64,000 nt of DNA from Gramella sp. Hel_I_59 (GTDB taxonomy: Bacteria; Bacteroidota; Bacteroidia; Flavobacteriales; Flavobacteriaceae), in assembly GCF_006714895.1 (NCBI RefSeq), contig NZ_VFME01000001.1, forward strand, positions 744,001 through 808,000, written 5' to 3'. The position numbers and the translations under genes were made by a program. Shown here in pieces: positions 25,856 through 35,594 of this stretch (position 1 is the stretch's first letter; each line of letters opens with the position of its first letter). The notes under the pieces were generated by a model. The model was given only the letters and a program-made list of their open reading frames with translations. It was not told the DNA's origin and made no database searches.

Positions 25856-26788
25856 TTAGAAGAATCTTGGTGATTTGTCATATCCTTTCTTAAGTCCGAA
25901 TAGGTCCAGATCGAATAATAGCATGATCTCATGAGAACCATCGTCGCTCAGGTCATAAGTTGGGTAATCATATGCATACCCAATTCTTATTCCTGGTGTA
26001 ACCTGAAAGTTTACCAAGCCTGTAACGGACTTATCGAATCTATAACCAACACCTGCTTCAAATCTGTCATATAACAATGCATTCGCATTTACGTCTACAG
26101 ATAGTGGTGATCCTTCAACCCCTCTAACCATAGTAGAAGGCTTTAGTTTAAAGTTTTCAGTAATGTCAAACACATAACCACCGGTAAGGTAGTAATGGAT
26201 CTCTTCTGAACCTTTATCTCTTAGTAACTGGCTGTCATCAAGATGATCTGCCGTTAATAAGTTAGGTGCAGAAACACCTAAGTAGTGCTTGTCCCCAAAC
26301 CAGAAAGCTCCAACTCCAAATACAGGAAATACTTCGCTGATGTTTTGGAATGCTGCATCACCTGGATCATTTAAACGTAAGCCTGCAAGGTTTGCATCGA
26401 ATGTTGTTAGACCTGCCTTTGCACCGAACGATAACTTTGTATTATCACCAGTTGGGATCACGTATGCGAAATCTGCAGTAATGTTATTTGTTTTCTCAAC
26501 ATCACCAATTTCGTCATGAACTACAGTTAGTCCAAGTTCAACGCGCTCGCTTACCGGAGTGTGGGCAAAGAAGTTGAGGGTGCGCGGTGCACCATCAACA
26601 TCTGTCCATTGCATTCTGTAAATCGCACCCAGGTTTAACATGCCTGGATCGTCTGTCGCATATGCAGGATTCACTACACTCATGTTGTACATGTATTGAG
26701 TGAAGAGCGGATCTTGCTGGGCCATACCCTTTATAGAGAAAAGGATAATGCCTGCGAATAATAAATATTTTGTGATTATTTTTTTCAT
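25856..26788 (-). CDS. PorP/SprF family type IX secretion outer-membrane protein
   Basis: Beta-barrel protein of 310 residues with a signal peptide and the family opening QQDPLFTQYMYNMSVVNPAYA after it. In gliding flavobacteria, SprF-type proteins are needed to secrete or attach a neighbouring adhesin with a type B CTD. The gene lies 22 bp after the giant adhesin and before the OmpA gene, so it is probably that adhesin's dedicated partner. The specific pairing is inference from position. Confidence 0.93.
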   Translation of the reverse strand: MKKIITKYLLFAGIILFSIKGMAQQDPLFTQYMYNMSVVNPAYATDDPGMLNLGAIYRMQWTDVDGAPRTLNFFAHTPVSERVELGLTVVHDEIGDVEKTNNITADFAYVIPTGDNTKLSFGAKAGLTTFDANLAGLRLNDPGDAAFQNISEVFPVFGVGAFWFGDKHYLGVSAPNLLTADHLDDSQLLRDKGSEEIHYYLTGGYVFDITENFKLKPSTMVRGVEGSPLSVDVNANALLYDRFEAGVGYRFDKSVTGLVNFQVTPGIRIGYAYDYPTYDLSDDGSHEIMLLFDLDLFGLKKGYDKSPRFF

Positions 26789-26810
26789 CTCTTGTTCTTG
26801 TTTATCCTAA

Positions 26811-29800
26811 TTATCTACTTAAGTATACTTTTCCTCTTCTTGGCTCAGTGCTACCATCTTTGAAGTCCAGGTAATAGAAGTAAACTCCTACTGGTAACAA
26901 ACCGTCACCGAATGAACCTTGATTGCTGGTACCATCCCAGTTTGGAGTATTTGCATTCCCCTTGTAAACTGAGTCACCCCATCTGTTGTAGATCTCAATA
27001 GTATAGTTAGGATAGAAATCTTCGATATATCTAATCTCGAAATCATCGTTTAATTGATCACCGTTTGGTGAAATACCTTCTGGTATGAAGAAATCACATT
27101 CCAGGCTAACGTTCACAGCAAGTCTTTGTGAGCTATCACAATCTGATGCCGGGTCGTATAGCGAAGCGAAATATGTCACTCCATCCTGAAGTGCTGTTCC
27201 AGTACTTAATGGATCAGTACTATCTGCACTTGCATACCAGGTTACATTTGAAGTCTGGTCTATTGCATCATTCAGATCTGCGATCGTTGGATCGTCGAAC
27301 TGGCAGAAAGTTTGATTTGCATCTTCGATCGTTGGAGTTCCAGGATCTGTAATGCTTACTTCGAACGTTGTAGCTGCAGATTCACAACCTGCATCTCCTC
27401 GTTGAGTTACATAATAAGTTCCTTCAGTTAAAGGAGCATCATCAGCAACCATCATTGTAAGATCAGCATCAGTATAGAAAGTCAAATCTTCACTACCTGC
27501 TATTAGATCTGCACCAGTTGGATCAAGGATAGCACAGAAAGTTGCATCACCAACTACCGGAGCGTCTCCTACTTCCTGAACAGTAATTGTAAACTCAGCA
27601 GTATCATCTCCACAATCATTGATTGCAGCTACAGTATAAGTTACAGTGTAAGTTCCTGCATCAAAAGCTGAAGGATCCATCATTCCATCTGTAACAACAG
27701 TACCATCTTCAAGAGTGAACTCACCATCTGTATCAGCATCAACTGATAAGAAATCAAACAGATTCTGTACACCATCGTTTTGACAAACTGCAATGTCCAT
27801 ATCCATTCCTGCAAACGCAGCGTCCTGTACAGTAATTGTAAAGGTTGCAGATGCTTCGCCAGTTGTACATGGAGAATCTTCAGTAAGAGTATATGTAATT
27901 TCGAAATCACCTTCACCCATCATAGTAGGACTAAATGTTCCGTCTTCAAATCCTTCAAACGTTCCATTTAGGTTTGCACCCTCAGGCAAATAAGAGAATA
28001 AATCTACATCTTCAGCATTTCTACAGATTGGAGCAGGGTTTTCGATCGTTCCTATTTCAGCAGGAATTTCGTCAACTACGTTAATTACAAGTTCAACAGA
28101 ATCTTCACAGCCTCCGTTTCCTACGGTATAAGTAGTAGCAAAAGTTCCTATTTGATTTTCTAAATAAGCCTGGCGAATATCTTCAATACTTGGATTGAAA
28201 GTACCATCTGTTGGAACTCCTTCAGAAAGAATGTTTAAGAAGTAATTACGGACTTCAACTATTGTCGGGGTTGAATCCAATCCAACCGAACATACCGTTG
28301 CACTCACATCTTCACCTGCATCGAAAGTTTCAGAAGTCACATTGATTATAAAGTCAACAGAAGCGCTTCCTTCAATACAATCTGCATCATCAGAACTAAC
28401 ATTGTAAGTGAACACATATTCACCATCTTCTACAATTGTAGCATCGAAAATGTTTCCTTCAAATTCTTCTCCATTCAGTACAAATGTACCACCCAGAGTA
28501 CTATCCTGAGATAATGCGTCGTTTAGGTTATAAGAATTTTCGCTTGTACAAAGATTGATAGAGTCATTTGCAGCTTCTGCAATAGCTATACCTGGTTCAA
28601 CAATCGTGATACTAAAAGTTGTTGAGCTTTCAGTGCCTTCAATTACGCAAGGTGCTGTATCTGTTACAGAGTAAGTTATTAAATAATCACCGGCCTCCAT
28701 TGAAGCGTCGAACATATTGTTTTCTACTCCTTCTCCGGAGAATGTTCCACCTACTGAAGAATCAGCAGTAAGGAAATCTGCCAGGTTAATCATAACTGAA
28801 TCTGAACATACTGTTTGATCAGCGATGTCACCTGCATTGGCTGCTTGTGGCTCATTTACTGTAATAGTAAATGTAGCAGTGTCTGAAGTTCCATCAGTTA
28901 CACAAGGTGCTGCATCTGTTACAGAGTAAGTTATTAAATAGTCACCAGCCTCTATTGAAGCGTCGAACATATTGTTTTCTACTCCTTCTCCGGAGAATGT
29001 TCCACCTGATGAAGAATCAGCAGCAAGAAAATCTGCCAGGTTAATCATACCTGAATCTGAACATACTGTTTGATCAGCGATGTCACCTGCATTGGCTGCT
29101 TGTGGCTCGTTTACTGTAATAGTAAATGTAGTAGTATCTGAAGTTCCATCAGTTACACAATTTGCAGAATCATCTACGGTGTATGTGATAACATAACCAT
29201 TATCATTAGGTCCAACAGAGCTATCGAACATCCCGTCAACAACATTATCTCCACTGAAAGTCCCACCTGATGAAGAATCAGCAGTAAGGAAATCTGCCAG
29301 GTTAATCATACCTGAATCTGAACATACTGTTTGATCAGCGATGTCACCTGCATTTGCAGGACCTTCTTCCTGAACAATTACAGAAACAGTTACAGATCCC
29401 TGACATTCACCACTAGCAACAGTATATATTCTAGTGAAGGTGTCAATTGGATTGTTGTTGTATTGGGCTAGAATATCTTCCGCAGAGGTTTCAAAAGTAC
29501 CTCCTGAAGGCAATTCAGCAACTAGACTCATGTAGAATTGATCAATTGTTCTTGGATCTAAATCATCAGGTACTTCTGAATCGCATAATATAGTAGTAAT
29601 ATCATTTCCAAAATCGAAGTCAGAAGTTACATCTATGGTAAAGTTAGCTGTAGCGTTTCCTTCGATACAGTCTGCATCTTCCGAACTTACGGTATAAGTA
29701 AACGAATACACACCATCTTCCACAGTAGAAGCATCGAAAATGTTTCCTTCAAATTCTTCCCCATTCAAAAAGAATGTTCCACCTAAAGTGCTATTTTCCG

Positions 29801-32405
29801 ATAACGCTGCGTTTAGATTAAAAAAAGTTTCGCTAGAACAAACATTAATTATATCATCATTTGCTTCAGCAATGGCTTGACCTGGTTCAACAACCGTGAT
29901 GGCCAACTCAACTGAATCACCGCATCCTTCAGTCCCAATAGTATAAGTCGTACTGAAAGTTTGGAAATTATCTGAGTTATAGTCAGCAATCAATTCTTCT
30001 ATAGAAGGATTGAAAGTTCCATTTTGAGGAACACCTGCTTCAAGTAAGTCAAAATACAGATTTTCAACGTCAGTTGGTATATTGTTTACCAAACCTGGGA
30101 TGTCTGCATTACATAGAGTGTTATCAGTATTATCTGATCCAGCATCTACAAGATCACCATCAATAATAGTAATTGCAAAATTAGATACATCGGACCCACA
30201 ATTGTCGGTGTCATTTCCAACGGTATATTGACCTTCTATTGTAATACTAGAATCGCGATTTGGATTCGTATAAAATGCAAATAAAGATGCGCCAATCTGA
30301 TCAAAATCATTTCCAAGATTGCTTTCTATCGTTCCACCAGTTTCACCATTGAAATCAAATCTTCCAAATAGAGCTGGAATTATATTTTCAGGATTCTGAA
30401 TGTTAGGTAGTACGATATCTTCTAATTCACTTAGACAAAGTGTTCCAGAAATATCCTGACCTGCATTACGGCCTTGAATAACTTCTATAGTAAAAGTGGT
30501 TTCCATTGAACCAGAAACACAATCTAACGAATCATCAACAGTATAGGTTATTGTAACGTTTCCTGGTGCTACTATTGAAGGATCAAAAGAATTGTTTGAT
30601 ACTCCCTCGCCTGAGAAAGTTCCGCCAGCAGTTGCATTAGAATCATTGTTATTCAGTAAAGTAAGATCAATTGATTCTTCATTCGAGCAAACATTCTGAA
30701 TATTATCAAAACTACCTGCGTTAGCATTCTCACCTTCAATAACTGTTCGGCTTAGCTCAATAGATTCTGAGCAACCATTATCAATATTGGCGATAAAGGT
30801 AGCAGTAAATGTATCGATGTTATTTTGATTGTATTGATCGATCACGGCTTGAATAGCTCCCGCCTCGAATTGGCCTGAAGGAACATTGCCTCCAAAATTT
30901 TCTAAAAATAAGTCTTCAATATCTTCTGGGATTGCATTAACTAATGCAGGAATATCATCATTGCATAAAGGTGCAAGCTCAACTAAGTCAAAATCTGCTC
31001 CTTCAAAAACTGTTACTTCCAGATTTGCAGAATCCTCACAGCTTGTTCCGTCACCTACTGTATAAGTAATATTGAAAGTAACTTCTTCAGAAGTATTATT
31101 CAAGTCATCGGCAATATCTGAAGGTAGAGGAGAAAACTCACCGTCTTGATCAGCATCATCACTAAGAAGTCCTAACAGGTAAGTTTCAACTTGAGCGGGA
31201 GTAATATTATTCCCAAGGTCAGATCTACATAACGTATTCCCAAGACTATTATCACCTGCTTCGAATGTTTCAAAAACAGTCAATTCAATTTCTACTGTAT
31301 CTACGCAACCTTCTTCAGTAGTAAAAGTTGCTAGTGTGGTAAAAGTTTGAAAAGGATTGCCGCTATAGGCAGTCACTATACTTTGTATAGATGGACTAAA
31401 GCTTACATTTGAAGGTAAATCTCTACCAGCAACTAAGCTTAAAAAGACTGCAGTAGGAGACTGGCTCTCTAAACGAGTTTGTAAATCATCCTGGCATATT
31501 GATTCCGAAACAGCTGGTCCAGCTTCAAAATTCGCAAGTTTTACAACCACTCTCGCTCTCTGACTCATTCTAGTTTCACAAGGAGGGAATGGGTCATTTC
31601 TATCATTTACAATTTGAGTAGCGAAATAGTCTTCACCATCAATCAATTCTACATCATCAGCTAAAGGTGAATTGGAATTCATACTTCTATACCATCTAAT
31701 AGTTTGAGTATTAGGTTCCGTTCCAGATGCAACTAGGTCTGCAACCGTAGCACCTTCACAAAGTGTTTGAGTAGCTTCGGCGCTAGGCGTTGGAGCTTCC
31801 GTAGGACTGTACCCTACTGCAGCTCTAGTCGAAGGACAATTTCCAGCAACAGAACTTACTTGACCTACAAAGTAACTCTGTCCGGGAGTTAATTCTTGTG
31901 AGTCTGGTAATGGCGTAGTTCCAAATTCCTCTTCATATACTTCCAGCTGATAGTCTGTATCTGCTATGAATTCATCCTCAAGATCTCCTGCTGTAAAATT
32001 AGAAGAGATACAAGGTGATAAGGAAAAATCATCTCTACCGGGAAAAATTGTATTTTCAGGAGTTGGAGCAGCATTTACAGTAACACTTACTGCAACTCTC
32101 TCACAATCTTCTGTTGTGCTTCCAACAAAATAAGTGACACCATTCGTTAAAAGTTCATCTCCATCAATAGGGTCTGTGTCATTTGCGGTGTCAGCTGTTT
32201 CAAAAATAGCAGTGTTTGTTCCGCTTCTTTGGATGTCATCTACGGTTTCTAGGTAACAGAATGATTGTTGGTTTCCGGCAGTATTGCTGTCTTCGTCCGT
32301 TACGGTAGCGCAGACTTGTCCATAGGAGGACAGAGTTCCAAAAATTAAGGATAAAGCAAAGAGGTAAAAAACTTTCCCCTTAAACCTTAAGGTAAAATTT
32401 TGCAT
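26811..32405 (-). CDS. Giant repeat adhesin with T9SS type B sorting domain
   Basis: Secreted surface protein of 1864 residues. A signal peptide (about 1-30) leads to three related N-terminal modules with Cys pairs and YFxxQ/YFVG strands. Fifteen or so modules of about 80-100 residues follow, of two kinds. One has VCS...GGTFSG...FDxS...ITYTV. The other has LC...P..GTFxPSI...Y...TFxTTYTVG...C.DSVEL. Two more modules resembling the N-terminal ones lie near the end. The C-terminal 90 residues are the gliding-motility/T9SS type B domain (IPEGISPNGDQLNDDF, IYNRWGDSVY, PVGVYFYYLDF). It resembles SprB-like adhesins in layout. Three adjacent modules are almost identical in DNA. Confidence 0.92.
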   Translation of the reverse strand: MQNFTLRFKGKVFYLFALSLIFGTLSSYGQVCATVTDEDSNTAGNQQSFCYLETVDDIQRSGTNTAIFETADTANDTDPIDGDELLTNGVTYFVGSTTEDCERVAVSVTVNAAPTPENTIFPGRDDFSLSPCISSNFTAGDLEDEFIADTDYQLEVYEEEFGTTPLPDSQELTPGQSYFVGQVSSVAGNCPSTRAAVGYSPTEAPTPSAEATQTLCEGATVADLVASGTEPNTQTIRWYRSMNSNSPLADDVELIDGEDYFATQIVNDRNDPFPPCETRMSQRARVVVKLANFEAGPAVSESICQDDLQTRLESQSPTAVFLSLVAGRDLPSNVSFSPSIQSIVTAYSGNPFQTFTTLATFTTEEGCVDTVEIELTVFETFEAGDNSLGNTLCRSDLGNNITPAQVETYLLGLLSDDADQDGEFSPLPSDIADDLNNTSEEVTFNITYTVGDGTSCEDSANLEVTVFEGADFDLVELAPLCNDDIPALVNAIPEDIEDLFLENFGGNVPSGQFEAGAIQAVIDQYNQNNIDTFTATFIANIDNGCSESIELSRTVIEGENANAGSFDNIQNVCSNEESIDLTLLNNNDSNATAGGTFSGEGVSNNSFDPSIVAPGNVTITYTVDDSLDCVSGSMETTFTIEVIQGRNAGQDISGTLCLSELEDIVLPNIQNPENIIPALFGRFDFNGETGGTIESNLGNDFDQIGASLFAFYTNPNRDSSITIEGQYTVGNDTDNCGSDVSNFAITIIDGDLVDAGSDNTDNTLCNADIPGLVNNIPTDVENLYFDLLEAGVPQNGTFNPSIEELIADYNSDNFQTFSTTYTIGTEGCGDSVELAITVVEPGQAIAEANDDIINVCSSETFFNLNAALSENSTLGGTFFLNGEEFEGNIFDASTVEDGVYSFTYTVSSEDADCIEGNATANFTIDVTSDFDFGNDITTILCDSEVPDDLDPRTIDQFYMSLVAELPSGGTFETSAEDILAQYNNNPIDTFTRIYTVASGECQGSVTVSVIVQEEGPANAGDIADQTVCSDSGMINLADFLTADSSSGGTFSGDNVVDGMFDSSVGPNDNGYVITYTVDDSANCVTDGTSDTTTFTITVNEPQAANAGDIADQTVCSDSGMINLADFLAADSSSGGTFSGEGVENNMFDASIEAGDYLITYSVTDAAPCVTDGTSDTATFTITVNEPQAANAGDIADQTVCSDSVMINLADFLTADSSVGGTFSGEGVENNMFDASMEAGDYLITYSVTDTAPCVIEGTESSTTFSITIVEPGIAIAEAANDSINLCTSENSYNLNDALSQDSTLGGTFVLNGEEFEGNIFDATIVEDGEYVFTYNVSSDDADCIEGSASVDFIINVTSETFDAGEDVSATVCSVGLDSTPTIVEVRNYFLNILSEGVPTDGTFNPSIEDIRQAYLENQIGTFATTYTVGNGGCEDSVELVINVVDEIPAEIGTIENPAPICRNAEDVDLFSYLPEGANLNGTFEGFEDGTFSPTMMGEGDFEITYTLTEDSPCTTGEASATFTITVQDAAFAGMDMDIAVCQNDGVQNLFDFLSVDADTDGEFTLEDGTVVTDGMMDPSAFDAGTYTVTYTVAAINDCGDDTAEFTITVQEVGDAPVVGDATFCAILDPTGADLIAGSEDLTFYTDADLTMMVADDAPLTEGTYYVTQRGDAGCESAATTFEVSITDPGTPTIEDANQTFCQFDDPTIADLNDAIDQTSNVTWYASADSTDPLSTGTALQDGVTYFASLYDPASDCDSSQRLAVNVSLECDFFIPEGISPNGDQLNDDFEIRYIEDFYPNYTIEIYNRWGDSVYKGNANTPNWDGTSNQGSFGDGLLPVGVYFYYLDFKDGSTEPRRGKVYLSR
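28605..29358 (-). repeat. Three near-identical tandem repeats inside the adhesin gene
   Basis: Three consecutive units of about 255-261 bp share long identical DNA stretches. For example, the block containing CCAGGTTAATCAT recurs near 28781, 29036 and 29297. Each encodes one module starting NAGDIADQTVCSDS. The other modules in the gene are far more diverged, so this array is a recent amplification. Confidence 0.85.
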
Positions 32406-32576
32406 AGGCTAGGTGTTAATTATTAAATAAATTCGGTTAAAATAAAGTTGCACAAATATTAAAATAATTTTTAATATGCACAGTTAATTTAAGAAACATC
32501 TTAACGTTTGGCTCGTGATTTGCTATTTATTGCATCTCAGGTGTTTATACCTTATAAATTTACTAATATTTTCTAT

Positions 32577-33455
32577 ATGTTAACAAAAAACAGGATTACG
32601 CTTTTTTTAGTTATGCTAATGATGGCAATTACCTACGCTCAGTCCGATATTTCCACAGCAGAAAAGTTACTGAACTCTGGAGATGATCAGGCGGCTGAAA
32701 CCTTGCTTCTTCAACATGATTCTGAACTTAAAGCGATTGAATTACTTGGTGATATTTATAGCTTCAGAAAAAATTGGGATATGGCGATCTCTAAGTATGA
32801 GCAACTTGTAAAAGCGAAACCAAACGATAGTAATTATAATTTCAAATTAGGCGGAGCAATGGGGATGAAAGCCTATTATGGATCAAAATTTCAGGCAGCT
32901 ATGCTTATTGGTGATGTTAAAAAACATCTTTTGAAAGCTGCTGAGCTGGATCCAAATCACTCTGAATCAAGGCGTGCGCTGGTAGAACTATACATGCAGA
33001 TTCCAGGATTTGTAGGAGGAAGCCAGACAATTGCTGAGAGTTATGCTTCAGAATTACATCGAATTAATGAGTTGGATGGTCTTTTAGCAGACGCTTACAT
33101 CTATAAATTCCTGGACTACCAAAAGCTTGCGGAGACTAAATACGAAGCGGCAATTAAACTCTCACGAAGAAAACCGGAGTTGATCACCAGAAACTATTTG
33201 AATTATGAACTTGCTGAAGTTTCGGCAATTTATTCGATCGAACTGGATCATGGCCAAAGTCTTATCAAACGTTATATTAAAAACTACGGTTATAAAGACA
33301 TAAAAGATCCATCATGGGCTTACTATAGATGGGCTCAGATAGAGAGATTAAATCAAAATCAGGATGTCGCTTTGAGCTATATAAAGAAGTCTTTGGAGAT
33401 TGCACCTAACTTCGATAAAGCGCTCATCGAAAAGCAGAAAATTCAGAGAATGTAA
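32577..33455 (+). CDS. Secreted TPR-repeat protein
   Basis: Protein of 292 residues from ATG 32577, with a signal peptide (MLTKNRITLFLVMLMMAITYAQS). A TTG start 69 bp earlier would bury this signal. The rest is helical and fits tetratricopeptide repeats (AEKLLNSGDDQAAETLL, WDMAISKYEQLVKAKPND and a final QDVALSYIKKSLEIAPNFDKAL). It probably acts as a periplasmic scaffold; partners are unknown. It is divergent from the adhesin gene, with 171 bp between starts. Confidence 0.8.
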   Translation: MLTKNRITLFLVMLMMAITYAQSDISTAEKLLNSGDDQAAETLLLQHDSELKAIELLGDIYSFRKNWDMAISKYEQLVKAKPNDSNYNFKLGGAMGMKAYYGSKFQAAMLIGDVKKHLLKAAELDPNHSESRRALVELYMQIPGFVGGSQTIAESYASELHRINELDGLLADAYIYKFLDYQKLAETKYEAAIKLSRRKPELITRNYLNYELAEVSAIYSIELDHGQSLIKRYIKNYGYKDIKDPSWAYYRWAQIERLNQNQDVALSYIKKSLEIAPNFDKALIEKQKIQRM

Positions 33456-33477
33456 TATTCAGCCCTCATATTACATT

Positions 33478-33485
33478 TATATTTG
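33478..33485 (+). promoter_or_regulatory. -7 element before mpl
   Basis: TATATTTG is an exact TAnnTTTG match 15 bp before the mpl ATG. The spacing implies a very short leader. Confidence 0.5.
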
Positions 33486-33499
33486 TACAAATCTTTTCC

Positions 33500-34852
33500 A
33501 TGAACATACATTTTATAGCCATCGGTGGTAGTGCAATGCATAGTCTTGCGATCGCACTTCAGCGAAAAGGGTATCATATTACTGGCAGTGATGACGCTAT
33601 CTTTGAACCTTCCAGATCGCGTCTCGAAAAGGAAAATATACTTCCGCAGAAAATGGGATGGGATGTCGGTAGAATAACCGCAAACCTGGATGCTGTAATC
33701 TTAGGAATGCACGCAAGAGAAGATAATCCAGAGTTAATGAAGGCGAAGGAGTTGGGTATTAAAATATATAGTTATCCAGAATTTATTTTCGAACAATCAA
33801 AGAATAAGACCCGGGTAGTTATAGGTGGCTCACATGGTAAAACTAGTATTACTTCAATGATTCTTCATGTTATGAATTATCATGACAGGGATATTGACTA
33901 TATGGTGGGTGCAACTCTAGAAGGTCTGGACAATCCTGTTCATTTGACCCAGGAGAATGATTTTATTGTTATTGAAGGAGATGAATATTTAAGTTCTGCC
34001 ATCGATAGACGCCCGAAATTTCATCTTTATCATCCAAATATCGCCTTGCTGAGTGGTATTGCATGGGATCATATCAATGTATTCCCAACGTTTGAGAACT
34101 ATGTAGAGCAATTTAAAATCTTTATCAATTCTATCGTTAACGGGGGAATACTGGTTTACAACGAAGAAGATCAAACGGTAAAGGAACTTGCAGAGACTAC
34201 GGAAAATCCCATTAGAAAGCATGCATATCATACGCCAGATTATCACACAGAAGATAATACTACGATACTGGATGCCCCGGAAGGTGAATTACCGCTGGAG
34301 ATATTTGGTAAGCACAATATGAATAATCTTGCGGGATCAAAATGGATTTGCCAGCATATGGGTATTGATGAAGATGACTTTTACGAGGCTATAGCTACCT
34401 TTAAAGGAGCGTCGAAAAGACTGGAGAAAGTTGCCGAAACTTCCAATGGAGTTATTTTTAAGGATTTCGCACATAGTCCATCCAAGGTTGCTGCTACCAC
34501 TGCCGCAGTTAAGGAGCAGTATCCAAACAGAAAATTGATTGCCTGCCTTGAGTTACATACTTATTCCAGCTTAAATGCAGACTTTTTGAAGGAATATAAA
34601 AATACGCTGGAAAAGGCAGATGAAGCACTGGTATTTTATTCTCCTGATGCGGTTGCGATAAAAAAACTAGCTGATGTTTCTGAAGATCAGATTGAACAAG
34701 CATTTCAAAAGCAAGGCTTGAAAATATATACAAATCCTGAAAATTTTGAGGCTGACCTGAAGAATTTAGGTTTTAATAACTCTGTATTGCTAATGATGAG
34801 CAGTGGTAATTACGGCGGTTTGGATATGGAATCTCTAAAAGAACTTATCTAA
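33500..34852 (+). CDS. mpl: UDP-MurNAc tripeptide ligase (peptidoglycan recycling)
   Basis: Mur ligase family protein of 450 residues. It reattaches recovered L-Ala-D-Glu-mesoDap to UDP-MurNAc. The N terminus IHFIAIGGSAMHSLA is the Rossmann-like opening typical of Mpl, rather than MurC's GIGGxGM. The ATP loop is GGSHGKTSIT (about 109-118), and the central-domain motif FKDFAHSPSKV marks the ligase. It heads the plus-strand run that continues into radC 35 bp later. Confidence 0.92.
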   Translation: MNIHFIAIGGSAMHSLAIALQRKGYHITGSDDAIFEPSRSRLEKENILPQKMGWDVGRITANLDAVILGMHAREDNPELMKAKELGIKIYSYPEFIFEQSKNKTRVVIGGSHGKTSITSMILHVMNYHDRDIDYMVGATLEGLDNPVHLTQENDFIVIEGDEYLSSAIDRRPKFHLYHPNIALLSGIAWDHINVFPTFENYVEQFKIFINSIVNGGILVYNEEDQTVKELAETTENPIRKHAYHTPDYHTEDNTTILDAPEGELPLEIFGKHNMNNLAGSKWICQHMGIDEDDFYEAIATFKGASKRLEKVAETSNGVIFKDFAHSPSKVAATTAAVKEQYPNRKLIACLELHTYSSLNADFLKEYKNTLEKADEALVFYSPDAVAIKKLADVSEDQIEQAFQKQGLKIYTNPENFEADLKNLGFNNSVLLMMSSGNYGGLDMESLKELI

Positions 34853-34887
34853 TGCTGCTATTAGCTCATATTGATCTATTTTAGAGT

Positions 34888-35583
34888 ATGAGCGAAAATT
34901 CATCAAAAAGTATAAAAACATGGGCGGAAGATGATCGTCCAAGGGAGAAGCTTTTGTCAAAGGGGCGTCTGGCTCTAAGCGATTCAGAATTACTGGCAAT
35001 TCTTATTGGTTCTGGTAGTAAGAACGAGTCGGCTGTCGAGCTATCGAAAAGAATTCTTGCTCAGTCTGAAAACAATCTCAATCAATTGGGAAAGGTCAGC
35101 ATTGGGCAACTCTGTCAGTTCAAAGGAATCGGAAGCGCAAAAGCTGTAGTGATCACCGCCGCGCTAGAATTAGGAAGAAGACGACGGCTTGAGGAAACTC
35201 TGGAATTAAGTAAAATATCCTCAAGTTCTTCAGTTTTTGAAATAATGCAGCCAATCATAGGGGAATTACCTCATGAAGAATTCTGGATCTTATATCTAAA
35301 TAATAGCAATAAGATCCTGGAGAAATTTCAAATAAGCAAAGGAGGAATTACCGGGACTCTGGTAGATGTTCGAATAAGCTTGAGAAAGGCTTTAGAAATA
35401 GGTGCGGTATCTCTTATCTTGACCCATAACCATCCAAGTGGAAATTTACGTCCTAGTGAGGCAGATAAGCAATTGACCCAAAAGCTTAAAACTGCTGCGG
35501 AAAGCCTTGATATTAAAATTCTTGATCATATCATTGTTACTGAAAAGTCATATTTTAGCTTTGCCGACGACGGAATTCTATAA
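34888..35583 (+). CDS. radC: RadC family (JAB/MPN domain) protein
   Basis: UPF0758 protein of 231 residues. The helix-hairpin-helix part lies about 60-100 (FKGIGSAKAVVI). The JAMM metalloprotease-like motif is THNHPSG followed by a downstream Asp (LRPSEADKQL). Despite the name, the role of RadC in repair is not established. It lies between mpl and the deacetylase-like gene, with an 11-bp gap to the latter. Confidence 0.93.
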   Translation: MSENSSKSIKTWAEDDRPREKLLSKGRLALSDSELLAILIGSGSKNESAVELSKRILAQSENNLNQLGKVSIGQLCQFKGIGSAKAVVITAALELGRRRRLEETLELSKISSSSSVFEIMQPIIGELPHEEFWILYLNNSNKILEKFQISKGGITGTLVDVRISLRKALEIGAVSLILTHNHPSGNLRPSEADKQLTQKLKTAAESLDIKILDHIIVTEKSYFSFADDGIL

Positions 35584-35594
35584 GACTTCATTAA

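Noticed and set aside
28605..29358. Regular direct repeats that could suggest a CRISPR-like array
   Set aside because: Units are 255-261 bp, lie in frame inside the adhesin gene and have no short repeat-spacer pattern.
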